This document shows, in pieces, positions 1 to 6,195 of a DNA stretch of 18,688 nt. The stretch's first letter is position 1. The number at the start of each line of letters is the position of its first letter. The notes beneath the pieces are model-generated. The model saw only the letters and a program-made list of their open reading frames with translations, did no database searches and had not been told where the DNA came from. This DNA comes from an uncultured Clostridia bacterium (GTDB lineage: Bacteria > Bacillota > Clostridia > Oscillospirales > Oscillospiraceae). The stretch lies in assembly GCA_947167725.1 (NCBI GenBank), contig CAMVJF010000010.1:1-18688 (forward strand), given 5' to 3'. The translations under genes were made by a program, and so were the position numbers.

Positions 1-1
1 G

Positions 2-49
2 AGTACGCATATGATACGGGAGTTGGATATGGGGGAATACTCTTTTTGA
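2..49 (+). CDS. Possible 3' end of an upstream gene (partial)
   Basis: An open frame enters from the left edge and ends with TGA at 47-49, 18 bases before a strong hairpin terminator. The visible tail is 15 residues, ending in RELDMGEYSF. This fits the end of a plus-strand gene whose body lies outside the window, but 15 residues are too few to name a family. Frame 1 also stays open here, but it runs through the terminator and the next promoter, so I prefer this frame. Confidence 0.3.
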   Translation, partial: STHMIRELDMGEYSF

Positions 50-66
50 TGTTGGTGAAATATGGG

Positions 67-98
67 AAAAAGCGGGGAAACGCCCCGCTTTTCCTTTT
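67..98 (+). terminator. Rho-independent terminator of the upstream gene
   Basis: AAAAGCGGGG (68-77) and CCCCGCTTTT (83-92) form a perfect 10 bp stem around a 5-base loop, followed by the T-rich stretch TTCCTTTT. The G/C-rich core and A/T ends are typical of an intrinsic terminator. It separates whatever lies to the left from the eutH unit, which has its own promoter at 167. Confidence 0.85.
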
Positions 99-166
99 GG
101 GCAGCTCGGGATTCTTTTCTCGCGCCGAAGGATCGTTCCATAAGACTATTGATCGGATGGTATCAA

Positions 167-195
167 TTGACTTTGCTCATATAGCGTGATATATT
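167..195 (+). promoter_or_regulatory. Sigma-A type promoter for eutH-licCA
   Basis: TTGACT (167-172) and TATATT (190-195) are separated by exactly 17 bases, close to the vegetative consensus TTGACA-17-TATAAT. Transcription would begin near 202, giving a leader of about 50 bases before the eutH start codon. The match is good enough that the unit may be expressed under ordinary growth unless it is repressed. Confidence 0.8.
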
Positions 196-219
196 ATAGA
201 AAAATGAGCGGACGTACAG

Positions 220-234
220 CCGGAGTTGTTCCGG
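220..234 (+). promoter_or_regulatory. Short inverted repeat in the eutH leader (candidate operator)
   Basis: CCGGA (220-224) and TCCGG (230-234) are inverted around 5 bases, between the predicted transcription start and the ribosome-binding site AGGAGG (237-242). The arms are short, so chance is possible. Its place just downstream of the promoter would suit a repressor site or a small hairpin affecting translation. The winged-helix domain encoded by the second gene is a possible binder; this is inference only. Confidence 0.25.
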
Positions 235-252
235 ACAGGAGGGAACAAGAAT

Positions 253-1389
253 ATGTCATTCTTTTCTTTAGCCGTCGTCGGTCTCATGACGGTATTTGCT
301 GTCCTGGGTATTGCCGACAGACTTTTTCTGAAAGACAAACTGGGACTCGGCCCTGAGTTCGTGAAAGGCATGGAGATGATCGGCCCTCTCTGCCTCGCAA
401 TCGTAGGGATCATCTGCCTTGTTCCCGAAATCTCATGGGTGATAGAGCACAGCTTGACTCCGCTCTATCAAAGGATGGGGCTTGACCCGTCCATGGCCGT
501 TACCATGATTCTTGCGGTTGATATGGGCGGTTTTCAGCTTGCAAAAAGCGTTGCCCTCAACGATGTTATCGGGAGCTGGTCTGGGATTGTATATGGCTCA
601 ATGATGGGTGCGACGATTGTTTTTTCGATCCCCGTCGGGCTCTCTGCAATCGAAAAAAAGGATGTCGGCGCTTTTTCCAAGGGGATCCTCTACGGGATCG
701 CGGCGATCCCGGTCGGAACGTTTTTCGGCGGGCTGATCATGGGCATCCCGGCTTTGACGGTTCTGAAAAACCTCATGATCCCGGTCGCCTTTTCCGTCAT
801 CATCATTATTTGTCTTTCCCTGTTTCCGAAAGGAACGACGAATGCGTTCAAGGCTTTCTCGGTCGCTGTGAATGCGGCCGCGATGATCGGACTGGCTCTC
901 GCGATGATTAAGGACCTGATCCTTGTCCCGCTGTCGGATATGGGAATTCTTCATATGGATTCAATGCCGTTTTTCCGCCTGCTCGGACCGACGGCAGAGG
1001 GCATCAACGTCGCCGGGATGATTGGACTGGTCCTCTCCGGAGCACTGCCTTTTGTCCTGTGTCTTCAGAAATGGCTTAAAAAGCCTTTGATGAGACTTGG
1101 AAACAAAACGGGGCTTACCGAAGCCGGCATCACGGGTTTCCTTCTCAGCGCAGCTAACAATATGGCGATGTTCGCGACGTTTAGTAAGATGAGGGAAAAG
1201 GAGCAGATCCTGAACACGGCGTTTGCCGTCTGCGCCGCGTTTGTAATCGGAGATCATCTGGCATTTGCCGCGGCGAATGCTCCGGAAACGATCGCGCCCA
1301 TGATGGCTGCGAAGCTCATTTCCGGTGTTGTTGCCGTCATCATCGCGCTTGTGTTCTACAAGCCTTCGCGCGCCGCCACGATTCAATGA
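253..1389 (+). CDS. eutH: EutH-family ethanolamine transporter
   Basis: EutH proteins are inner-membrane carriers that facilitate entry of protonated ethanolamine. The 378-residue product is almost wholly hydrophobic, with about ten membrane segments. It carries blocks I recognise from E. coli EutH: DMGGFQLAK near residue 90, GSMMGATIVFSIPVGL near 115-130, AANNMAMF near 300, and FAVCAAFVIGDHLAFAAAN near 324-342. I start at ATG 253, because AGGAGGG (237-243) sits 9 bases upstream; the frame is open further upstream from TTG 226, but that start has no site. No ethanolamine ammonia-lyase or microcompartment gene is visible, and the next gene, 52 bases on, encodes a choline/ethanolamine kinase fusion. 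That context suggests uptake for making a CDP-linked head group rather than for catabolism. Choline or a related amine as substrate cannot be excluded. Confidence 0.9.
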   Translation: MSFFSLAVVGLMTVFAVLGIADRLFLKDKLGLGPEFVKGMEMIGPLCLAIVGIICLVPEISWVIEHSLTPLYQRMGLDPSMAVTMILAVDMGGFQLAKSVALNDVIGSWSGIVYGSMMGATIVFSIPVGLSAIEKKDVGAFSKGILYGIAAIPVGTFFGGLIMGIPALTVLKNLMIPVAFSVIIIICLSLFPKGTTNAFKAFSVAVNAAAMIGLALAMIKDLILVPLSDMGILHMDSMPFFRLLGPTAEGINVAGMIGLVLSGALPFVLCLQKWLKKPLMRLGNKTGLTEAGITGFLLSAANNMAMFATFSKMREKEQILNTAFAVCAAFVIGDHLAFAAANAPETIAPMMAAKLISGVVAVIIALVFYKPSRAATIQ

Positions 1390-1441
1390 CCCGCGCGGCG
1401 GCTGTCCTGTGAGCGGAAACGGATAAGTGGAGGATTCCATC

Positions 1442-3211
1442 ATGACCAGAAATGAGTTTAATCTTCTGTATGCAGTCAAAAAGCATGGTGTTCAAAGCCA
1501 TAGAAAGATGAAAGAGCTTGCCGGCGTTTCCACCGGCTTCGTGTCGCAGACGCTCCGCTCTTTTTCAGAGAAGGGGTGGATCGACGGCAAGGAGATCACA
1601 GAAAAGGGGCTGCTGGCCCTGCAGCCTTATAAGGTCGACAACGCCGTTATTATGGCCGCAGGCATGTCAAGCCGTTTTGTCCCGATCAGTCTGGAAAAAC
1701 CGAAGGGGCTGCTCGTCGTGAAAAACGAGGTGCTCATTGAACGGCAGATCGAGCAGCTGCGCGAGGCGGGGATCGGGCAGATCGTGATCGTTCTGGGCTA
1801 CAAAAAAGAGGCGTTCTTTTATCTCGAAAGCAAGTATGATGATCTGAAGATCATCATTAATCCGGAGTATAATACAAAGAATAATACGCATACCCTTTAT
1901 CTCGCACACAAGTACATCAGGAATTCGTATATCTGCTCATCGGACGACTTCTTTGATGTCAATCCCTTTGAGGAATATGTTTATCAGTCTTACTATGCCG
2001 CGGTCCATGTAACAGAAAAGACGAATGAGTGGTACATGATCCCCGACGCAAAGGGAAACATCGCGAAAGTAAGGAAAAGCGGCGTCGAGGGCGACGTCAT
2101 GCTCGGACATGTGTATTGGGACCATGCGTTTTCTGCAAAAATGGCAGAGCTTCTCAATGCGGATTATTCTGTCGGCAACTATGCCGACACCCTGTGGGAA
2201 CAGGTTTTGGCGGACCATTTGAAAGAGCTTCCGCCGATGGAGATAAAAGTCTATCCCGCCGGGACGATCTTTGAATTTGACAGTCTCGAAGAATTGCGGC
2301 GATTCGACAGTAAGTATGTCAATCATACGCACAGCAGGATCATGCGGAACATCTCCAAAATCCTGAACTGCAAGGAGAGCGACATTATAAATTTCAAGGC
2401 GATCAAGGAGGGGCTGACCAATACCAGCTTCGTTTTTGAAGTCAAGGGCGTAAAATATGTTTACAGACATCCCGGCGACGGAACGGAGGCGATCATTTCG
2501 CGCAAGCATGAAAAAAAGGCGCTTGAACTTGCCAAGCTGATCGGCGTTGATCCGACTTATATCTATATGGATGAAAACGAGGGATGGAAGATCAGCTTTT
2601 TTGTTGAGGGCATTCGCGTTCCGTCCTATGACAGCTTTGAAGATTCCAAACGTCTGCTTGCGGTCTTGCGAAACCTGCACGAAAGAAGATTGCATGTAGA
2701 CTGGGAATTCCTCCCCTGGGAAGAAGCCTGCAAAATCGAGGAGATCCTTCGAAATGAAAAGGACGGTATCCAGGACAGCGAGTTTGACCGCCTCAAGGAA
2801 GACGTTGAAAAGTGTTATCGAAAATGTGCCGGAGACGGTGTGGAAATGCGCTTCTGTCACTGCGATACCTATGGACCGAACTGGATGATGACAGATGATG
2901 GCCAGACGATTCTGATCGATTGGGAGTATGCCGGAAACGCGGACCCGGGCTGCGACCTGGGCGCATACATTATGGACGCGATGTGGGACGTTCCGGAAAC
3001 CGAGAAATTCATTGCCGAGTATTGCGGAGCAGAATACAACGAAGCACTCAGGTTCCATTATCTTGCCTATACGGCGATCATTTCCTATTACTGGTATGTC
3101 TGGGCGCTGTATCGTGAAGCCTGCGGCGCCGTAATGGGGGAGAGCCTGTATAACTGGCATGTGATGGCAAAAAAGTATTCCAGATATCTTGTGGAAGAGT
3201 ACCGCCTGTAA
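1442..3211 (+). CDS. Winged-helix / LicC cytidylyltransferase / LicA choline-ethanolamine kinase fusion
   Basis: The 589-residue product has three parts. Residues 1-62 look like a winged helix (helix-turn-helix near 27-46, wing near 47-58). Residues 66-290 are a nucleotidyltransferase opening with VIMAAGMSSRF (69-79) and EKPKGLL (85-91). NNTHTLYLA (147-155) and TNEWYMI (194-200) echo pneumococcal LicC, a CTP:phosphocholine cytidylyltransferase. Residues 295-589 are an aminoglycoside/choline-kinase fold with a phosphate loop at EGLTNTSF (323-330), the catalytic HCDTYGPN (473-480; D475, N480) and the metal-binding LIDWEYAG (491-498; D493). The protein should phosphorylate choline or ethanolamine and then make the CDP adduct. 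LicCA fusions are known, for example in Treponema. ATG 1442 is chosen for GGAGGA (1429-1434) 7 bases upstream. Which amine is used, and what the DNA-binding-like domain does, are unknown. No LicD transferase lies in the window. Confidence 0.88.
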   Translation: MTRNEFNLLYAVKKHGVQSHRKMKELAGVSTGFVSQTLRSFSEKGWIDGKEITEKGLLALQPYKVDNAVIMAAGMSSRFVPISLEKPKGLLVVKNEVLIERQIEQLREAGIGQIVIVLGYKKEAFFYLESKYDDLKIIINPEYNTKNNTHTLYLAHKYIRNSYICSSDDFFDVNPFEEYVYQSYYAAVHVTEKTNEWYMIPDAKGNIAKVRKSGVEGDVMLGHVYWDHAFSAKMAELLNADYSVGNYADTLWEQVLADHLKELPPMEIKVYPAGTIFEFDSLEELRRFDSKYVNHTHSRIMRNISKILNCKESDIINFKAIKEGLTNTSFVFEVKGVKYVYRHPGDGTEAIISRKHEKKALELAKLIGVDPTYIYMDENEGWKISFFVEGIRVPSYDSFEDSKRLLAVLRNLHERRLHVDWEFLPWEEACKIEEILRNEKDGIQDSEFDRLKEDVEKCYRKCAGDGVEMRFCHCDTYGPNWMMTDDGQTILIDWEYAGNADPGCDLGAYIMDAMWDVPETEKFIAEYCGAEYNEALRFHYLAYTAIISYYWYVWALYREACGAVMGESLYNWHVMAKKYSRYLVEEYRL

Positions 3212-3323
3212 AGGATCCCTTTGAGCGGCTGGCGGAACCGTCCTGGCAGTCGCCGACCCTTCACACAGAGAAGCACATCTCCGGCAGGAGAAGGAACGCC
3301 GAGCGATTCTCCAACATTCTTTA

Positions 3324-3352
3324 TTGACTTGCCGCTTCATTTATGCTACAAT
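3324..3352 (+). promoter_or_regulatory. Strong extended -10 promoter for the tRNA gene
   Basis: TTGACT (3324-3329), a 17-base spacer and TACAAT (3347-3352), with TG one base upstream of the -10 (3344-3345), make a near-consensus extended promoter. Transcription would start near 3359, about 48 bases before the mature tRNA, leaving a 5' leader for RNase P to remove. The rest of the 195-base gap after the kinase fusion gene (3212-3323) shows no terminator or gene that I can support. Confidence 0.8.
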
Positions 3353-3406
3353 ACCGCTTGCGGCTCGGAAAGCGAGGCATTTTGCCTGCTCTGTTCCTTC
3401 TCGCAC

Positions 3407-3482
3407 GCTGGTGTAGCTCAGTCGGTAGAGCGACGCACTCGTAATGCGTAGGTCGCCGGTTCGAGTCCGGCCTCCAGCTCCA
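3407..3482 (+). tRNA. tRNA-Thr (anticodon CGU), CCA encoded
   Basis: A full 76-base cloverleaf can be drawn. The acceptor arm is GCTGGTG with CTCCAGC, the D stem GCTC/GAGC, and the anticodon stem ACGCA/TGCGT with loop CTCGTAA. This gives anticodon CGT, which reads ACG. The T arm GCCGG-TTCGAGT-CCGGC follows, then discriminator T and an encoded CCA (3480-3482). One oddity is a T-T mismatch between acceptor positions 6 and 67 (3412 and 3473); the other six acceptor pairs are standard. It is transcribed alone between its own promoter and a terminator that begins one base after the CCA. Confidence 0.95.
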
Positions 3483-3519
3483 AAAAAGATCCTGTGTTGA
3501 ATCGACACAGGATCTTTTT
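3483..3519 (+). terminator. Intrinsic terminator of the tRNA-Thr gene
   Basis: AAAAAGATCCTGTGT (3483-3497) and ACACAGGATCTTTTT (3505-3519) form a perfect 15 bp stem with a 7-base loop, ending in five T. It starts immediately after the encoded CCA, so the primary transcript is only the leader, the tRNA and this hairpin. The A/T ends would also let it act on transcription from the other strand. Confidence 0.9.
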
Positions 3520-3574
3520 ATATGGTTATATGGATTCCGGCGGAAAAAGAGTAGCTTTTTTTAATCTGAAACGA

Positions 3575-3580
3575 TATAAT
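3575..3580 (+). promoter_or_regulatory. Candidate -10 element for the MBL-fold lipoprotein gene
   Basis: A perfect TATAAT lies 37 bases before the start codon at 3618. The matching -35 window (3552-3557, TAGCTT) is poor and no TG extension is present, so the promoter is either weak or activator-dependent. It is the only candidate between the tRNA terminator and the gene. Confidence 0.45.
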
Positions 3581-3617
3581 TGAACCGCTGAGGAATTGAC
3601 AGGAAAGGAGTGAGAGC

Positions 3618-4484
3618 ATGAGAAAGCAAAAGACCGTATTCTGGCTTGCTCTGTTCCTCTCTGTTTTTCTCTGCGGCTGTACGGTATCCGACAAGGATGA
3701 GCCGACCGGTGAACAAGACCTGACGATCACGGTATTCTCCATCGGCAAGGCCGACGCGATCCTCGTGGAAAGCGAAGGCAGGAGCATGCTGATCGACTGC
3801 GGGGAGAAGGAACATGGCGCGCAGCTGCTGCGCGAGTTGGAAGCACACTCGATCAGCCGCCTCGATTACCTGCAGATCACCCATTTTGATAAAGACCATG
3901 TGGGCGGCGCCGCGGAGGTGGCTTCCGGCGTCGAGATCGGTCAGATCCTTCTTCCGGACTACGTCGGAAGGCGCGCCGACTATTTCTCTTTTCTCAAAGT
4001 GATCGGACCGCGTCAGAATACACTTGTTGTGAATAAACCGACCACGCTGCGCCTTGGGCATTTGGAATTCATTGTTTATCCCGCGGAATCTCCGGAACAG
4101 TTCGATTCGACGACGGACGAGTATGACAACGAAATGTCTCTTGTGACGATGCTCTGCTGCGGAGAGAGACGGTTTCTCTTTTGCGGCGATGTGGAAAAGG
4201 TCAGGCTGAAACAGATGCTCTCGTCCGGCACGGATTGGAGCTGCGATTGGGTAAAGCTGCCTCATCACGGAAGATACTGCAAGGCGCTCGGGAGACTCCT
4301 GCGCAAAAGCTGTGCGCAGTACGCCGTGATGACGACTTCCGACGATGCTCCTGCAGAGAAAAAAACGATTTCCACGCTGAGAGAGCTGGGGATCACGTCG
4401 TTCGATACGTGCTCAGGAGATGTCATCACGCACTCCGACGGCGATCAGATCGATATCAGAATCGTCGAGAAAAAGACGCAATGA
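3618..4484 (+). CDS. Lipoprotein with ComEC-like metallo-beta-lactamase fold
   Basis: The 288-residue product begins with MRKQK, a hydrophobic stretch and the lipobox LCGC (18-21), so it should be lipidated on Cys21 and anchored outside the membrane. The rest is a metallo-beta-lactamase fold resembling the C-terminal domain of ComEC and stand-alone relatives. Visible motifs are LIDCG (58-62), the metal-binding THFDKDHVGG (88-97), LFCGD (187-191) and LPHHG (214-218). Such domains are metal-dependent hydrolases, often on nucleic acids or phosphodiesters; the substrate here cannot be read from sequence. There is no ComEC channel domain and no other competence gene nearby, so DNA uptake is only one option. 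AAGGAG (3605-3610) lies 7 bases before ATG. The next gene starts 30 bases downstream and is probably co-transcribed. Confidence 0.82.
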   Translation: MRKQKTVFWLALFLSVFLCGCTVSDKDEPTGEQDLTITVFSIGKADAILVESEGRSMLIDCGEKEHGAQLLRELEAHSISRLDYLQITHFDKDHVGGAAEVASGVEIGQILLPDYVGRRADYFSFLKVIGPRQNTLVVNKPTTLRLGHLEFIVYPAESPEQFDSTTDEYDNEMSLVTMLCCGERRFLFCGDVEKVRLKQMLSSGTDWSCDWVKLPHHGRYCKALGRLLRKSCAQYAVMTTSDDAPAEKKTISTLRELGITSFDTCSGDVITHSDGDQIDIRIVEKKTQ

Positions 4485-4514
4485 TTCTGACGAGCGGACA
4501 GGGGGAGAAGAGCA

Positions 4515-5552
4515 ATGGATTTGATGGAAGTGCTGGGAGACAGGACGCTGTTGCTCTTCGTCCTCGGCGTGAGCTGGCTGGCGCTATTTCTTCTGAGCGC
4601 ACTGCGTCCGCAGCGTCTGTTCAATTGCGTGCTTCTTCTCTTTGCTCTGGGGATGAGCACCTTTACGCTGCTCTCTTATTTGTTCCGGGACACGGGAAGA
4701 GTTCTCGCGATCTGTACGATCGCTCTTTCCGTTTTGATCCTTCTCATTCCTGTTTTCCTGATATGGAATGGGATCCTGATGTTAAAAAAAGAGGCGCATT
4801 CTTTTCACACGCTCCTTTCTCTTCTGATCGGCCTGACCATGCTGCTCGCGGAGATCGCGATCGCGGTTGTGCTATACACCGATATTGTGGCAAATAACGG
4901 CTCACCGCTTCCGCTGGCACTGCTGTTCTTTGGCGGGACGGTTCTCTACGGTTCCGCGCTGATGCTGAGCTTTATTCTCTATGTGTTCTATATGCAGATG
5001 CTGCCGCACCTGCGCCGCTTTGATACGATCATCGTCCATGGCTGCGCGTTGCTGGACGGAGACCGGGTTTCCCGCATTCTCTCAAACAGACTCGACAAGG
5101 CTCTTGAGCTCTATCGCAAAAGCAAACAGAAAGCGCTGATTGTCGTCAGCGGCGGCCAGGGAGACGACGAGACGATTTCAGAGGCGGAAGCGATGCGCGC
5201 CTATCTTCTCGATAAAGGCGTCCCGGACGACCATATTCTCCTTGAGCGTTTCAGCCGCTCCACCGAGGACAACCTTCGCTTTTCCCGACAGCTTCTGGAA
5301 GAGCGCGGCGGAGGCGGACGGATCGCGCTGGTCACGAGTAATTATCACGTTTATCGCTGTATTCTGCTTGCCAGGGAGCTGAAAATGCCCTGCGTCGGTA
5401 TCGGCGCAAAGGTTGCCTGGTACTATTGGCCGAGCGCAGTGATCCGGGAATTCGCGGCAGTGTTCCTTCGCCGCCGCAATCTTATCCTGAGCCTGATCGG
5501 CTATGTCGGGTGCGTGATCCTGCCGCTAGCGCTCATGGCGGTGAACAGATAA
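4515..5552 (+). CDS. Multi-pass membrane protein with YdcF/SanA-like (DUF218) domain
   Basis: Of 345 residues, about the first 160 form five predicted membrane helices (roughly 11-30, 36-57, 63-89, 97-123 and 133-160). A DUF218 domain follows (about 170-318), with one more helix at 325-343. Domain landmarks are IIVHGCAL (172-179), SGGQGDDE (212-219), the STEDN block (249-253) and VTSNYHVYR (273-281). DUF218 proteins such as YdcF, SanA and ElyC are linked to envelope processes, and YdcF binds S-adenosylmethionine, but no general reaction is established. Five N-terminal helices before the domain match the YdcF-like arrangement of Firmicutes. GGGGGAG (4500-4506) lies 8 bases before ATG 4515. The gene follows the lipoprotein gene closely, suggesting a two-gene unit with an envelope role. 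Confidence 0.82.
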   Translation: MDLMEVLGDRTLLLFVLGVSWLALFLLSALRPQRLFNCVLLLFALGMSTFTLLSYLFRDTGRVLAICTIALSVLILLIPVFLIWNGILMLKKEAHSFHTLLSLLIGLTMLLAEIAIAVVLYTDIVANNGSPLPLALLFFGGTVLYGSALMLSFILYVFYMQMLPHLRRFDTIIVHGCALLDGDRVSRILSNRLDKALELYRKSKQKALIVVSGGQGDDETISEAEAMRAYLLDKGVPDDHILLERFSRSTEDNLRFSRQLLEERGGGGRIALVTSNYHVYRCILLARELKMPCVGIGAKVAWYYWPSAVIREFAAVFLRRRNLILSLIGYVGCVILPLALMAVNR

Positions 5553-5576
5553 GATTCACAGAGAAAACCATATAAC

Positions 5577-5612
5577 AAAAGAGGCTCACAGCGTCGGCTG
5601 TGAGCCTCTTTT
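5577..5612. terminator. Bidirectional terminator between convergent genes
   Basis: AAAAGAGGCTCACAGC (5577-5592) and GCTGTGAGCCTCTTTT (5597-5612) form a perfect 16 bp stem with loop GTCG. The flanking A and T runs give a U-tract on either strand. It lies 25 bases after the DUF218 gene and 28 bases after the end of the minus-strand gene, so it should stop transcription from both. Confidence 0.9.
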
Positions 5613-5640
5613 GACGTAAAAGGGTTTGACGAAAAGACGT

Positions 5641-6090
5641 TCAATCCTTGAAGTTCGGAATGAAATCCGGCTGAAAGCCCATCTCGCGAACGCGCTTGCG
5701 CATTTCCTTGGGCTTGCGGTTATACATCGCGGTACGGAGCTCGTCGTCGGGAATAAAGCGGGAATAGGCCGAGCAGAACAGGTCGAAGGTGCTGCGCTCG
5801 GTGACTTTGGAATGAGGCAGATACAGGAACAGCGCGGAAATCGCACCGATCGCACAGCTGATCTTAAGGTACAGCGGGCAGAAGGCAATCACGATCGCGG
5901 TAAGGATGGCGATGACGAGTATGCAGACAATAACGGAAATGTTGGTGTATTTATCAGCGCCCGGCGCAATCAAGTCCTTGTCCTGCTCACGCATCTTTTT
6001 TATCATCGGATAGGCGGCGGTAAAGTTGAAAACAAGCTGCCTGCCGAACAGGTAGAAGAAGAACCAGCCGCCGAAAAAGATCATAGCCAT
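5641..6090 (-). CDS. Hypothetical small membrane protein, three predicted helices
   Basis: I do not recognise a family. The 149-residue product has a hydrophobic N-terminus (about 2-22), a loop, two closely spaced helices (about 50-71 and 73-92), and a basic, soluble C-terminal third of about 57 residues ending in PDFIPNFKD. It is the only minus-strand gene in the window. The call as real is supported by an ideal GGAGGT site (6098-6103 on the plus strand) 7 bases before its ATG, a near-consensus promoter at 6124-6152 and a shared terminator at its 3' end. It faces away from spoIIIA and shares the intergenic region with that operon's promoter. No link to sporulation is shown by the sequence. 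Confidence 0.8.
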   Translation of the reverse strand: MAMIFFGGWFFFYLFGRQLVFNFTAAYPMIKKMREQDKDLIAPGADKYTNISVIVCILVIAILTAIVIAFCPLYLKISCAIGAISALFLYLPHSKVTERSTFDLFCSAYSRFIPDDELRTAMYNRKPKEMRKRVREMGFQPDFIPNFKD

Positions 6091-6123
6091 AGAGTTGACC
6101 TCCGTATCTTTATGTCATGTTGC

Positions 6124-6152
6124 ATCATAGCACATGAGTGCTTAAGATTCAA
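6124..6152 (-). promoter_or_regulatory. Sigma-A type promoter for the minus-strand membrane gene
   Basis: Read on the minus strand, TTGAAT (6152-6147) and TATGAT (6129-6124) are separated by 17 bases, a strong vegetative-type promoter. The leader would be about 27 bases and holds the GGAGGT site. Its -35 box directly abuts the -35 of the opposite, sigma-E-like promoter at 6153. Confidence 0.75.
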
Positions 6153-6180
6153 GAATAATTCCATGTCACAAACATATATT
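6153..6180 (+). promoter_or_regulatory. Sigma-E-like sporulation promoter for spoIIIA
   Basis: GAATAAT (6153-6159), 13 bases and CATATATT (6173-6180) match the B. subtilis sigma-E consensus (about GHATATT, 13-15 bases, CATACAHT) at 6 of 7 and 7 of 8 positions. In B. subtilis, spoIIIA is transcribed by sigma-E in the mother cell, so promoter type and cargo agree. Transcription would start near 6187, leaving a leader of only 9-15 bases. Confidence 0.72.
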
Positions 6181-6195
6181 GTCCTCGGGAAGTGA

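Noticed and set aside
1..189. Frame 1 open from the left edge to 189 as a coding region
   Set aside because: It would run through a strong terminator hairpin and the eutH promoter, and its translation after residue 20 shows no protein-like pattern.
1372..1402. GCCGCC/GGCGGC inverted repeat around the eutH stop as a terminator or attenuator
   Set aside because: The stem is only 6 bp with a long loop and no T-run, so it is more likely a by-product of GC-rich sequence.
1937..3340. Long minus-strand open frame (467 codons) opposite the kinase fusion gene
   Set aside because: The plus strand carries clear LicC and LicA motifs, a ribosome-binding site and a promoter; the minus frame has none and its translation looks like no protein family. 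It is a shadow of codon bias.
3407..3519. tRNA-Thr as an integration site for an island containing eutH and the LicCA gene
   Set aside because: No integrase, no second copy of the tRNA 3' end and no flanking direct repeat is visible in the window.
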